Part shown: positions 52,162 through 62,025 of the stretch, in pieces
How positions within the stretch are numbered: the first letter of the stretch is position 1
Layout: each line of letters opens with the position of its first letter
Assembly (NCBI GenBank): GCA_963851025.1
Contig: CAWKOA010000022.1
Location: forward strand, 186,001 to 250,000
DNA from: RYN-230 sp963851025
GTDB taxonomy: Bacteria; Actinomycetota; Actinomycetes; Streptosporangiales; Streptosporangiaceae
Length of the DNA: 64,000 bases
Direction of reading: 5' to 3'
The notes under the pieces: model-generated
What the model was told of the DNA's origin: nothing
Seen by the model: only the letters and a program-made list of their open reading frames with translations
Databases searched by the model: none
Program-made: the position numbers and the translations under genes

Positions 52162-53421
52162 CTATAAGCTGGCGCACTCATGACCGATGGAGTCCTCTAC
52201 CGCGCTGCCTGTTAACTCACTGGGAGGATCCACCGGGTCCGCGTGAATGCGCCAATTACCCCGCCCTGTGGTGCGCAGCACCTGGACACACTTAGCCACC
52301 ATCGGCGAGGGACCGCTGATGTAGACATCGTCGTCTTTTTGCGGTAGCTGGCGCGCGATGACATCGGGGAGCATCCCCTTCACGCCGGTGTAGTCCGGAT
52401 CGCACGAGATGGCGGTGCTGATGCGCAGCCACGGGTAGTACGACTCGAGCCGCCACAGGTCGGGAAGGTCGTAGAGTTCCGACTCACGGCGGGCGCCGAC
52501 GATCAGGCGGATCCGGCGCCTGCGGTCGGGCTGGCTGTCCGCGATGGCCTGCTCGATCAGCGCCTTGAGGGGCGCCAGGCCCGAGCCGCCGGCCACGCAG
52601 AACATGCCTCCGCCGGACCCGGCGGACAGGGTCATGCTGCCCTGGGGCGGCCCGAGATTCACCCGGTCCCCCAGCCTCGTGTGACGGACCAGGGCCGAAC
52701 TGACCCACCCGCCGGGCACGGCACGGATGTGGAAGGTGAGCAGGCCGTCCGCGCGCGGCGCGTTGGCCACCGAGAACGGCCGCCACACGCGGTGCCAGTG
52801 GGCCGACTGGATACTCACGTACTGGCCGGCCAGGTACGGGAACGGTTCTTCCGGGCGCAGCGTGAGGACGGCGAGGGTGGGGCTGCGCAGTTCATGCCCG
52901 ACTACTTCCGCCGACCACCAGGGCGGCGAGTGCTCCGCGGACTTGTCCGCGGAGGCGGTCATGATCTGCGTCGCCCGTTCGTAGGCGCCCGCCCAGGCCG
53001 CCTCCGCGCCGGGGGTCCACGCGTCGCCGGAGAACCGGCAGAGCGTGGCCAGCAGGGCCCGGCCCACCGCCGGGTAGTGCTCGCTCTGCACGCCGTACTT
53101 GCGATGATCCAGCCCGAGCTGGCTGAGGTACGGCTCCATCTGCTCGGGCGTGCCCAGGCTGTGCACGATCCGGGTGAGAGCATGGAAAAGGCGGTCGCGC
53201 TGGGCGTCCATAGCGGCCGGGAACATGGGGCGCAGTTCTGGGTTCTCTGCGAACAAGCGGCCGTAGAAATAGGCCACCGCGCGGTCCCCGGCCTGATTAA
53301 CAAGAGAGAAAGTATGGGTGATGGCCTCGGTACTCGATAGGACGGGCGGCTCTGCTTCACTCACCACGTTGTCAAGCTCGCGGGAGCTTGGATTGGGACT
53401 GCCGACACCGTTATTCCCCAT
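52162..53421 (-). CDS. Flavohemoglobin (globin plus FAD/NAD reductase)
   Basis: The 419-residue protein joins a globin domain (residues about 28-155) with proximal histidine His106 (LDHRKYGVQSEHYPAVGRALLATL) to a ferredoxin-reductase-type module: FAD motif RPFSVAN (214-220), nucleotide loop VAGGSGLAPLK (277-285) and the terminal YISGPSPMV. Such proteins convert NO to nitrate with O2 and NAD(P)H. RPFS replaces the common RxYS, so it belongs to a divergent actinobacterial branch. The start is ATG 53421 rather than the longer frame, which adds cysteine- and arginine-rich sequence. It lies upstream of nos on the same strand, so it could both detoxify NO and supply electrons to NOS. Confidence 0.88.
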   Translation of the reverse strand: MGNNGVGSPNPSSRELDNVVSEAEPPVLSSTEAITHTFSLVNQAGDRAVAYFYGRLFAENPELRPMFPAAMDAQRDRLFHALTRIVHSLGTPEQMEPYLSQLGLDHRKYGVQSEHYPAVGRALLATLCRFSGDAWTPGAEAAWAGAYERATQIMTASADKSAEHSPPWWSAEVVGHELRSPTLAVLTLRPEEPFPYLAGQYVSIQSAHWHRVWRPFSVANAPRADGLLTFHIRAVPGGWVSSALVRHTRLGDRVNLGPPQGSMTLSAGSGGGMFCVAGGSGLAPLKALIEQAIADSQPDRRRRIRLIVGARRESELYDLPDLWRLESYYPWLRISTAISCDPDYTGVKGMLPDVIARQLPQKDDDVYISGPSPMVAKCVQVLRTTGRGNWRIHADPVDPPSELTGSAVEDSIGHECASL

Positions 53422-53509
53422 CAGAATCGCCACGCTGGGCAGTTTGCCACATGCGCACCGTGACCACAACTAAGTCGCACAAACATGCGCGACCAGCGCG
53501 CCCCCTTCT

Positions 53510-53532
53510 ACTAATGTATTTAGAACATTAGT
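53510..53532. promoter_or_regulatory. Perfect 8-base dyad upstream of the flavohemoglobin gene
   Basis: ACTAATGT (53510-53517) and ACATTAGT (53525-53532) form a perfect dyad with a seven-base spacer, 23 bases overall, in an AT-rich patch 89-111 bases before the start. The size fits Rrf2/NsrR-type NO sensors, although the sequence is not the E. coli NsrR consensus. The regulator is not known. Confidence 0.5.
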
Positions 53533-53533
53533 T

Positions 53534-53564
53534 AGGTTAAGATCCCTAGATAAAGGGCTAACCT
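53534..53564. promoter_or_regulatory. Imperfect inverted repeat AGGTTA ... TAACCT
   Basis: AGGTTA (53534-53539) and TAACCT (53559-53564) enclose CCCT and AGGG. The half-sites resemble those of DtxR/IdeR boxes, but the spacing is too wide for a normal site. It lies beside the 53510-53532 dyad. Confidence 0.35.
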
Positions 53565-53739
53565 GGTCAAACCAATTCGCGCAAATCGCACATAAGACAC
53601 CTCCCCATCGCCCACCCCCGACACGCCAGTGCCCACACCACCCGCCCAGCGATCCAGCCAACCCGCCCCGCATCGCCGCGTGCCCCACTCGTTCTCCCCG
53701 GAATGCCCGACCGGGAAGGTCCCACCCAGGCGCCACGGG

Positions 53740-54060
53740 CGAGCCAGGGCGCCAGGGCCAGGAGCCCCGGCCCGGGAGCCGGGCCGGGAGCCGGGCCGGG
53801 GAGCCCGGCCCGGGCCTGGAGCAGGAGACCGGGCCAGAGGGCCGGGCCGGGCCAGAGGGCCGGAGCCCAGGGGCCAGGCCAGGAGACCGGGGCCAGGGCC
53901 AGGAGACCGGGGCCAGGGCCAGGGACCGGGGCCAGGGCCAGGAGACCGGGGCCAGGGACCAGTGACCAGGCCGGGGCCAGGGAGCGTCCAGGGACCGGGG
54001 CAGGAAACCGGGCCGGGGCCAGGGGCCGGGGGCTAAGACCAGAGCCGAGGTTCGGTCTGG
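53740..54060 (+). repeat. Degenerate GGGCCAGG/GAGACCGG array
   Basis: Units such as GGGCCAGGGCCAGGAGACC repeat many times with small changes in length, all G-rich on the + strand. No stable unit length is kept, which is typical of an old minisatellite. Confidence 0.85.
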
Positions 54061-54171
54061 GGGTGAGGCGGGGTGGGCCAGGGGCCAAGACCGGGGCTGG
54101 GGCCCGGTCTCCGGCCCGGACCGGGGTGAGCCGGGGCGCTGCGGGTGAGCCGGGGTGAGCCCGCCCAGACC

Positions 54172-54227
54172 GTTCGTGATCATGGGATTGGTGTCGCTAT
54201 AACAACACCAATCCCATGATCACGAAC
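54172..54227. repeat. Perfect 23-base inverted repeat with 10-base loop
   Basis: The left arm 54172-54194 (GTTCGTGATCATGGG...) and the right arm 54205-54227 are exact reverse complements; the loop is CGCTATAACA. The arms are far richer in A+T than the flanks and contain the inner palindrome TGATCA. No T tract follows, so a simple terminator is not certain; an operator, a small mobile palindrome or an end of a lost element are alternatives. Confidence 0.9.
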
Positions 54228-54324
54228 CGTGAGCAGATACCCATGGGACCCCCCGGACCCAAGGGATCTACGGGGCCTATGGGGAGTAGGGGGACGGGCC
54301 TAGCGGCTCAATAGGCGCGGGGAC

Positions 54325-54460
54325 GATGGGTGGCGCGGGCGAGGGCGAGGAGACGCGGGACGCGGCGCGCGCGGATGGTGGGTGGCGCGGGCGAGGGCGA
54401 GGAGACGCGGGACGCGGCGCGCGCGGATGGTGGGTGGGCGGGCGAGGGCGAGGGATGCGG
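54325..54460 (+). repeat. 52-bp tandem repeat, about 2.6 units
   Basis: One full 52-base unit runs 54374-54425 (GATGGTGGGTGGCGCGGGCG...); the preceding copy (54325-54373) lacks three bases and the third (54426-54460) is partial and diverged. Confidence 0.92.
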
Positions 54461-55053
54461 AACGCGGCCGAAGGACAGCGCGAAGGGGCGGGCGCGCGGC
54501 CCGGGAAGCGCTGGGGGCCCGGGGTAGGAGGCCCAGGAAGCAGGACGCGGGCGCGGGGCGCGGGAGGCCAGAAAGCAGGGGCGCGGGACGCCCGGGGAAG
54601 CCGGAGCCGGCAGGCGCGGAAGCGAGGCGTACAGGGCGCGGGAGGCCGGGAAGCGAGGCTTACAGAGCGCGGAGGCTCAGGAATCTGGAGCTCGGCAGGC
54701 GCGGAAAGCGGGGTGGGAGACGCAGGAAGCCGGAGCACAGAGCGCGGGAGGCGCTGGCAGCCGAGCACGGGAGGCGCAGGGAACGGACGGTGGGCGGCGG
54801 GGACGCGGCAGAGGCGTGGCCGGGGACGCCGGGCCGGGGTGCGAACGGGGGTGGCGGCGGGCACTGGAGGCGGGGACAGGGCCGGGGGACGGTCATCGGG
54901 GCGCGGCGTTTGGTGTGCCGCGACCCGATGACTGCCCCCGGAGCCGCCCGTGGCAAGCCCCCGCACGGAATGCCCCACCCCTGCGCGCCGCCGCCGGCGG
55001 GAGTCAGTCAGCGCGCCACCGCGGCGGCCGCTACGCCGCAAGGCAGGGAGTCG

Positions 55054-56226
55054 TTAGCTGCCGATGATGGCGTCGACGAAGGCTTCGGGCTCGAACGGGG
55101 CCAGGTCGTCGGGACCCTCACCGAGGCCGACCAGCTTCACCGGGACCCCCAGCTCCCGCTGCACCGCGATGACGATGCCGCCCTTGGCCGTCCCGTCCAG
55201 CTTGGTCAGCACGATCCCGGTCACGTCCACCACCTCGGCGAACACGCGCGCCTGGCGCAGGCCGTTCTGGCCGGTGGTGGCGTCCAGGACGAGCAGGACC
55301 TCGTCCACGGTGGCCCGCTTCTCGATAACCCGCTTGATCTTGCCGAGCTCGTCCATGAGGCCGGTCTTGGTGTGCAGCCGCCCGGCGGTGTCCACGATGA
55401 CGGTGCTCGCCCGGTTGTCGATGCCGGCTGTGACCGCCTCGAACGCCACACTGGCCGGATCCGCGCCCTCCCGGTCGGACCGGACCACCTGGGCCCCGAC
55501 CCGTTCGCCCCAGGTCTGGAGCTGGTCGGCCGCCGCGGCGCGGAACGTGTCGGCCGCGCCGAGCACCACGGTCTGGCCCTCGCCGATGAGCGCCCGGCTG
55601 AGCTTCCCCGCGACCGTGGTCTTGCCGGTGCCATTGACCCCCACGATCAGCAGGATGGAAGGCCGGTCCCCGCGCCAGCCAGTGTGCAGGGTCCGGTCCA
55701 TATCCGGCCCGATCTGGCGGACGAGCTCGGTGCGCAGCATCGTGCGCACCTGGTCCGGATCGCGGGTTCCGGTCACCTTCACCTGGGTCCGGAGGTCCTC
55801 GGTGATCTGGCGGGACGGCGCGACCCCCATGTCCGCGGTGATCAGGGTGTCCTCGATGTCCTCCCAGGCCTGGTCGTCCAGAGTGTCCCGGGAGAGCAGG
55901 TTGAGCAGGGCCGAGCCGAACCCGCTGCGGGAAGCAGCCAGCCTCCCGCGGAGCCGGGTGAGGCGGCCGCGGAGCGGGGCCGGGGCCTCCTCGCGCAGCG
56001 TCGGCTCGGGTGCGGGCGGGAGCACCGCCGTGCCGGCGCCGCTCCCCTCCCCTTTCTCCCCGGTCTGGCCGGCCGGGGGGGCTGTGGTCTGCCCGGCCTC
56101 GGGCCCGGGAACGGGCGGCCTGGGCGGTGCGCCGACGCGGCGGCGGCGCGGGAGCACCAGGAACGTGGTCCCCAGCCCGGCGACCACCAGGACGGCGATG
56201 GCGATGAGAATGATCACAAGTTCCAT
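55054..56226 (-). CDS. ftsY: Signal recognition particle receptor FtsY
   Basis: FtsY receives SRP-ribosome complexes at the membrane. The protein (390 residues) has an N-terminal membrane anchor (MELVIILIAIAVLVVAGLGTTFLV), an acidic/Pro-rich A region, the N domain and the G domain with GVNGTGKTTVAGKLS, DTFRAAAADQL, DTAGRLHTKTGLMDEL and TKLDGTAKGG. The integral anchor is typical of actinobacterial FtsY. It follows smc by 121 bases, as in other members of the phylum. Confidence 0.97.
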   Translation of the reverse strand: MELVIILIAIAVLVVAGLGTTFLVLPRRRRVGAPPRPPVPGPEAGQTTAPPAGQTGEKGEGSGAGTAVLPPAPEPTLREEAPAPLRGRLTRLRGRLAASRSGFGSALLNLLSRDTLDDQAWEDIEDTLITADMGVAPSRQITEDLRTQVKVTGTRDPDQVRTMLRTELVRQIGPDMDRTLHTGWRGDRPSILLIVGVNGTGKTTVAGKLSRALIGEGQTVVLGAADTFRAAAADQLQTWGERVGAQVVRSDREGADPASVAFEAVTAGIDNRASTVIVDTAGRLHTKTGLMDELGKIKRVIEKRATVDEVLLVLDATTGQNGLRQARVFAEVVDVTGIVLTKLDGTAKGGIVIAVQRELGVPVKLVGLGEGPDDLAPFEPEAFVDAIIGS

Positions 56227-56347
56227 AACGGCCCCAGTCTGGCAGACGGGCCGGGCTGAGCTGTCCGGGCGCTGGCGGGATGGGGCCCCTGGCCATGGTG
56301 GGACGGCCTCGTACGCACGCGACCGCTGGCGCCCGGAGCCCGGTGGG

Positions 56348-59300
56348 TCAGGCGGTCTCGCGCTCCCGCAGCCGCTGGCTGACCACGGCCGAGACCCCGT
56401 CGCCGCGCATGCTGATCCCGTACAGCGCGTCGGCGATCTCCATGGTGCGCTTCTGGTGGGTGATGATCAGGAGCTGGGACACCGACCGCAGCTCCTCGAA
56501 GATGTGCAGCAGGCGCTGCATGTTCGTGTCGTCCAGCGCGGCCTCGACCTCGTCGAGCACGTAGAACGGGGAGGGCCGGGCCTTGAAGATGGCCAGCAGG
56601 AAGGCGATGGCGGTCAGCGACCGCTCGCCGCCGGACAGCAGCGACATCCGCTTGACCTTCTTGCCCGGCGGCCTCGCCTCGAAGTCGATGCCGGTGGCGA
56701 GCATGTCGTCCGGCTCGGTGAGGATGAGCCGCCCCTCACCGCCGGGGAACAGCCGGGAGAAGATCCCCTCGAACTCCCGGGCGGTGTCCTCGAAGGCCGA
56801 CGCGAACACCTCCTGCACCCGGTCGTCAACCTCCTTGACCACCGTGAGCAGGTCGCGGCGGGTCTTCTTGAGGTCCTCGAGCTGGGTGGCCAGGAACGCG
56901 TGCCGTTCCTCCAGGGCCGCGAACTCTTCCAGCGCGAGCGGGTTGACCTTGCCGAGCTGGTCGAGCTGGCGCTGCGCGGCGGCCGCCCGGCGCTCCTGCT
57001 CGGCCCGGACGTACGGGATCGTCCCGGTCAGCACCTGCTGTTCCTCGCTGGGCGGGGCGGGCGGCGGCACCAGGAGGCTCCCGTTGCTGGCGCCCTCAGC
57101 GGCCTCCTGCCCGTCCAGCGGGCCGTCCAGGGGATCCCCGGCGAGGCCGGCGCCCTCGGGCGCCTCAGCGCCCGGCGCGGGGCTGCTGGGCGGGGAATCG
57201 GGGCTGATGACCGGGACCGGGACGTCGGGGCCGTACTCGGCGACCAGTTCTTCGGCCGAGACCGCGAACTCCTCGGCCGCCCGGGCCGCCAGCTGCTCGA
57301 GCCGCATCCGGTGCTCGGCCCGGGCCATCTCGGTGCCGTGCGCGGCGTCCACGACCCGGTCGAACTCGGCGGCGAGCTCACGAACCTGGACGCGCACTTC
57401 CTTCAGCGCCACCGCCCGGCCCTTGCTGGCCTGCTCGGCCGCCTGCCGCTGCTCGCTGGCGGCGGCCAGCGAGCCGGCCAGCCGGGCCAGCGCGTGCGCG
57501 GCGCCGTCAGCCACGGCCCGGGCCACCACGGCCTGCCGCTCACGCATGATCCGCCGCGCCGCGGCACGCTGCGCGGCCTGACGCTCGGCCGCGGCCGAGG
57601 CGACCAGCGCGTCGGCCCGGCCCGCGATGGCCCGGAGCCGTTCCTCGGCCGTCCGGACCTCCAGCCGCGCTTCCATCTCGGCGTTCCGCCCCGCCTGCAC
57701 CTGCCCGGCCAGGATCTCCCGGTCGGGGGCGGCGTCTGCTTCGTCCTGCTGGTCGCTCGGTCCGGCGGGCTGCGGGCCGGCCGTCCGCGTCCGGCCCGGC
57801 TTCGGCCTGGGCCAGGCTCGCCTCCAGCTCGGCCACCGTGGCCTGGCTCGCCTCGTGGGCGCGATGGGCCTTCTCGATGGACGCCTCGAGCCGCTGCGCC
57901 TCGTCGCGGGCGGCCCGGGCCGCGCCCGAGAGCCGGCCGAGCCGGCCGGAGACTTCCGCGGCGGCCGCGTCCACCTCGCGCAGGGCCGCCTGGGCCTTGG
58001 CCACGGCCTGGCGGGCCTGGTCCTCGGCCTCCACGGCCAGCGCGAGCTGGTCGGCGGCCTCATCGCAGCGCTCGTCCACGGCTTCCAGCCCGGCCGCCGC
58101 CTCGTCGGCCACGCTGCGCAGGGTGAATTCACTGGCGGGCCGGGCCGAGCCACCTGAGGCCCAGTGCGCGCCGAGCACGTCGCCCTGCCGGGTGACCACG
58201 CGCAGCGCGGGGTGGGCGCGGACCAGTTCCCGCGCCTGGGCCAGGTCGGTGGCCACGACGATGCCGGCCAGCAGGCCAGCCAGCGCGGGGGCCAGCCCGT
58301 CCGGCGCCCGGACCAGCGCGAGGGCGGGCTGGGCACCGTCCGGGAGCGTGACGCCGGGCGGGAGCCCGCCGTCCGCGGCCGGCGCCGGGTCAGCCGGCGC
58401 GCCGGACGCGATCATCAGGCCTGCGCTGCCCGTGTCGTCGTCCTTGAGCGCCTTCAGGATGGCCACGGCCGCGTCGAGGCCGGTGACGGCGACCGCGTCC
58501 GCCGCGTCGCCCAGCGCCGCCGCGATGGCCTCCTGGGCGCCGGCGTCCACGCTCACCAGGGCCGCGACGCCGCCCAGCACCCCGGGGTACTTCTCCGGGT
58601 CGGCCAGCAGCGTCCCGGAGGCGTCCTTGCCGGTGCGCAGCGCGTGCACGCCCTCGCGGAGCGCCTGGACCCGGGCCTGCAGCGCGGCCCGCTGGGCACT
58701 GGACTCACGCTCGGCCGCGCGCCGGTCGGTGACCAGCGCGGACGCTTCCTTCAACTGGGCTGCGGCCCGCTCGTGCTCCCCGGCCAGCCCGGCCCGGTCG
58801 TCGTCCCGGCCCGCGCAAAGTTCCTGCAGCTCCTCGAACTCCTGCTGAGCCTGCTCGGCGCGGGTGCGGGCCTGCTCGACCGCGTCGGCCAGCCGCCCCG
58901 CTTCCTCCTGCGCCGCGGATGCCTTGCTGCGCGCGGCTCCGACCTGGGCCCGCAGCCGGGACAGGCGCTCGGCCCGCACGGCCTCCGCGCGGGCACTGGC
59001 CGCGAGCCGCCGCTCTTCGTCGGCGAGCGCGGTTTCCGCGGCGGCGCGCTGGGCGGTGGCGGCGGAGAGCTGTTCCCGCGCCGTCTCCAGCCGCTCGCCG
59101 AGGACCGCTTCCTGCTCCCGGAGGGTCTCCGCCTCTAGCTCCAGTTCCTGCGGGTCGCGGCCCGGGCGCGGCGCGTCGGGCTGGGCCGCCAGGTGACTGT
59201 GCCGCTCCTGGGCCAGGCTGGCCACGCCGCGGAGGCGTTCGGAGAGTGCGGACAGTGCGAACCAGGCTTCCTGCGCGGCGGCCAGGCGGGGAGCGTGCTG

Positions 59301-60131
59301 CTGCTCGTCGTTGTCCAGCTCAGCCTCACGCTGGCGCGCCTGGGTCAGGACGCGCTCCAGTTCCGCGCGGCGGGCCAGCGCGGCCGCCTCGTCGGTCTGG
59401 TCACGCTGCAGCCTGGTGGACGCGGTCACGTAGTCGTCGGCGAGCAGCCGCAGCCGGGCGTCGCGCAGGTCGGCCTGGATGACGGCGGCCCGGCGGGCGA
59501 TGGCCGCCTGGCGGCCGAGCGGCTTGAGGCGGCGCTTCAGCTCGGCGGTCAGGTCCACCAGCCGGGTCAGGTTGGCCTGCATCGCCTCGAGCTTGCGCAG
59601 CGCCTTTTCCTTGCGGCGGCGGTGCTTCAGCACTCCGGCCGCTTCCTCGATCAAGGCTCGCCGGGCCTCGGGTCCCGCGTGGAGCACCTGGTCGAGCTGG
59701 CCCTGGCCGACGATCACGTGCATCTCGCGGCCGAGGCCGGAGTCGGACAGGAGTTCCTGGACGTCGAGGAGGCGGCAGTGGTCACCGTTGATCGAGTACT
59801 CGCTCTGCCCGGACCGGAAGAGCAGGCGGCTGATCGTCACCTCGGCGTACTCGATGGGGAGGGCGCCGTCGCTGTTGTCGATCGTGAGCGTGACTTCGGC
59901 GCGGCCCAGCGGGGGCCGCGAGGCGGTCCCGGCGAAGACCACGTCCTCCATCTTGCCGCCGCGCAGGTTCTTCACCCCCTGCTCGCCCATGACCCAGGAG
60001 AACGCGTCCACCACGTTCGACTTGCCTGACCCGTTGGGGCCGACGATGCAGGTGATGCCGGGCTCGAAGCGCAGGGTGGTGGCGGAGGCGAACGATTTGA
60101 AGCCACGCAGGGTGAGGGTCTTCAGGTACAC
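56348..60131 (-). CDS. smc: Chromosome partition protein Smc, one frameshift
   Basis: SMC forms the ring-shaped dimer that loads at parS and organises the chromosome with ScpAB. The N-terminal Walker A (GPNGSGKSNVVDAFSWVMGEQG) and the C-terminal signature LLSGGERSLTAIAFLLAI with Walker B FYVLDEVEAALDD are intact, with long coiled coils and a hinge (near GVLGGVAALVSVD ... DAAVAILKALKDD) between. Repaired length is about 1,260 residues. The frame breaks at about 57778-57785 within the C-terminal coil (AQAEAGPDAD / AGPQPAGPSDQQ), where one extra base explains it. A Pro/Glu-rich insertion follows at about residues 960-1015. Confidence 0.93.
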
Positions 60132-60841
60132 CGGCCGGCTCCCCTCCCCCTCCGGGCACTTGCCACGTCCGTGGGCCCCATCCGAAAGCCCCCGTCTCCT
60201 GAATGCTCAGTCCCGTGAACGCCCTGTCCCTGAAAGCCCTGTCCCAGAAAGCCCTGTCGCATGAAAGCCTGCCGCCTCGAGGCCCCGTCACCTGGGGCCT
60301 TTCGCCTGAGCACCCGGCAGGGGCGCGGCACCTGCCCCACCCACCCACCCGGGTCCGCCGGAGCCCCCGTGCAACGCTGCTCCGGCACGCCAACTGTCCG
60401 CACCCTACCGTGAGGAGCCGACGTTCCCGGGGATTCGCGGCAACCCCGCAGGTCCGGGCGGTCCTGCTTTTCTGGCGGAGGGAGGCCACGGGACCCCGGA
60501 GCTGCCACCAAGGCCGCCGCACACGCCGCCAGGACCGCCGCGACCGCGCCAGGGCGCGCCAGCGCCGCCAGGACCGCCAGGAGCCACCGCGGCGACCGCG
60601 AGGGCCGCCAGGCGCAGCGTGCGGCCCCGGCCCAGCGTGCCGCCCAGAGCAGACAGGTATGCCCGCCTTTGCGCGGAAATGGCGCGGCGACGGGTGCGGC
60701 CCAGGACAGGACGCAGCCCGAAGTGGCAAGAAAATTACCCGAAGAACGCCAAATTTTTACCGGCGTAGCAACGAATAGGGACGCCGACGGGGCGTCCCTG
60801 GTTCGTCGTGACTACAGCGGCACGGTGACTACAGCAGCACC
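60132..60841. other. Spacer of 710 bases upstream of smc, no convincing gene
   Basis: Near smc there are three units of GCCCTGTCCCTGAAA type (60221-60266). Further out, a - strand stretch (about 60480-60640) would encode hydrophobic Ala/Leu/Val sequence, but only by joining two frames, so I do not call it. The acylphosphatase gene often found here in other actinobacteria is not visible. An AT-rich patch at 60725-60780 could hold the smc promoter. Confidence 0.5.
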
Positions 60842-61036
60842 TCAGGTGAGGGCCGGCTCGCGCTCCCGATCAGCAACGAGCAATTCAGGTCCGACTTCCG
60901 CAGCAAGCGCATCGTTTACGTCCTGGAGCCTGACAAGCTCAGCCTCCAGGTCGCGTACTCGCTGCTGAAGGCGGCGCATCTCAGAGACGATGCGGGGATC
61001 TGGCCCGCCGACGTGGCCGAGTAGAGCCTTCGCCAT
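60842..61036 (-). CDS. Short coiled-coil protein, conserved hypothetical
   Basis: The 64-residue protein MAKALLGHVGGPDPRIVSEMRRLQQRVRDLEAELVRLQDVNDALAAEVGPELL has a conserved-looking N-terminal MAKALLGHVGGPDPR and a heptad-patterned coiled coil (residues 18-48). I recall this as a recurrent small actinobacterial protein near mutM and smc, with no known role. The start is ATG 61036 with GGAGG nine bases upstream; the frame upstream of it lacks conservation. Confidence 0.8.
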   Translation of the reverse strand: MAKALLGHVGGPDPRIVSEMRRLQQRVRDLEAELVRLQDVNDALAAEVGPELLVADREREPALT

Positions 61037-61143
61037 TGTAATGGGTCCTCCACACTGAGTGACCAGAGTGGGCGCACAAGCGAAGAATCGCGAGAGTGCG
61101 CGCGCGGGTGACACCTCTAGGGTCCCACCGCGCGAGTATCCGG

Positions 61144-62022
61144 TCAAGTTGAGCGATCGTGCAGGTCACCATGATACCGCCGGGAGCGCGGTCGCCGCTG
61201 GCACTGCGGGCAGCTATAGGCAGATCGGTTCATGAACGGATCGCGGCGGATGGGTGTACCGCACCTCGGACAGGGTTCGCCCTCCTGTCCGTATACGCAG
61301 AGTGACCGCGAGAAGTAGCCGCTTTCCCCGTTGACGTTCACGTACAGGCTGTCGAACGAGGTCCCGCCGGCCCGAAGCGCGTCCGCCAGGACGTCGCGGA
61401 CCGCCACCAGGACACCGGCCGCCTCGGCCCGGCTGAGCGTCTCGGTCGCCCGGGCCCAGTGCAGCCGGGCCCGCCAGAGTGCCTCGTCGGCGTAGATGTT
61501 GCCGATCCCGCTGACCAGGGACTGGTCGAGCAGGGCCCGCTTGAGGCCGGTGCGCCGGGCGCGCAGCCGGGCGATGAACACGCCGTCATCGAAAGCGGGC
61601 TCGAACGGGTCCGGCGCGATGTGCGCGATCAGCGGCGGGAGGTGCGCGCCGCCAGCGGCCCAGACCAGGTGGCCGAACGTCCGCTGGTCGGTGAAACGCA
61701 GGTCCGGTCCCTGATCGGTGAACGTGAACCGGGCCCGGACGTGCCCGGACACGGGACGGCCCGGATCGCCGACGAGCAATTGCCCGCTCATCCCCAGATG
61801 AGCGAGCAGGGCATCCTCGCCGACCGGGAGCCACAGGTACTTGCCCCGGCGGCGCGCCCCGGTGACGGTCCGGCCGCGCAGCACCGCCTCGAAGTCGTCC
61901 GGCCCGGGCAGGTGGCGGCGGACGGCGCGGGGATGCAGCACCTCGACGGTGTCGATGGTGCGCCCGACCACATGCTTGTCGAGGCCGGCCCGGACGGTTT
62001 CGACCTCAGGGAGTTCCGGCAC
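61144..62022 (-). CDS. mutM: Formamidopyrimidine-DNA glycosylase
   Basis: MutM removes 8-oxoguanine and nicks the DNA. The catalytic N-terminus PELPEVETV (Pro2 after Met removal), Lys in RRRGKYLWL, the H2TH part (QSLVSGIGNIYADEALWRARLH) and the zinc finger (CVYGQEGEPCPRCGTPIRRD ... YSCPQCQ) are intact. The protein has 292 residues. It lies three bases after rnc, with which it is probably cotranscribed. Confidence 0.96.
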   Translation of the reverse strand: MPELPEVETVRAGLDKHVVGRTIDTVEVLHPRAVRRHLPGPDDFEAVLRGRTVTGARRRGKYLWLPVGEDALLAHLGMSGQLLVGDPGRPVSGHVRARFTFTDQGPDLRFTDQRTFGHLVWAAGGAHLPPLIAHIAPDPFEPAFDDGVFIARLRARRTGLKRALLDQSLVSGIGNIYADEALWRARLHWARATETLSRAEAAGVLVAVRDVLADALRAGGTSFDSLYVNVNGESGYFSRSLCVYGQEGEPCPRCGTPIRRDPFMNRSAYSCPQCQRRPRSRRYHGDLHDRST

Positions 62023-62025
62023 AGG

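Larger units (their letters stand above)
53565..55053. other. Gene-free stretch of 1.5 kb between flavohemoglobin and ftsY
   Basis: No frame here has coding-like sequence. It holds an A/G-rich array of GGGCCAGGAGACCGG-type units (about 53740-54060), a long inverted repeat (54172-54227), a 52-base tandem repeat (54325-54460) and purine-rich filler (GCGGGAGGC, GGCGCGGAAGC) to about 54850. Long frames on both strands exist only because stop codons are rare at this GC content. Confidence 0.7.

Noticed and set aside
54172..54227. Simple Rho-independent terminator of ftsY
   Set aside because: It lies more than 800 bases after the ftsY stop and no T tract follows either arm; kept as an unexplained inverted repeat instead.
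54382..56259. Long + strand frame across the repeat desert and ftsY
   Set aside because: The frame is antisense to ftsY and otherwise only reads through repeats; no ribosome site or family sequence.
60405..60640. Possible small hydrophobic protein on the - strand before smc
   Set aside because: The hydrophobic stretch needs two different frames; without evidence for a frameshift it cannot be called.
60203..60778. 191-residue + strand frame upstream of smc
   Set aside because: It is made of repeat-coded and Arg/Pro-rich sequence without a recognisable domain or ribosome site.
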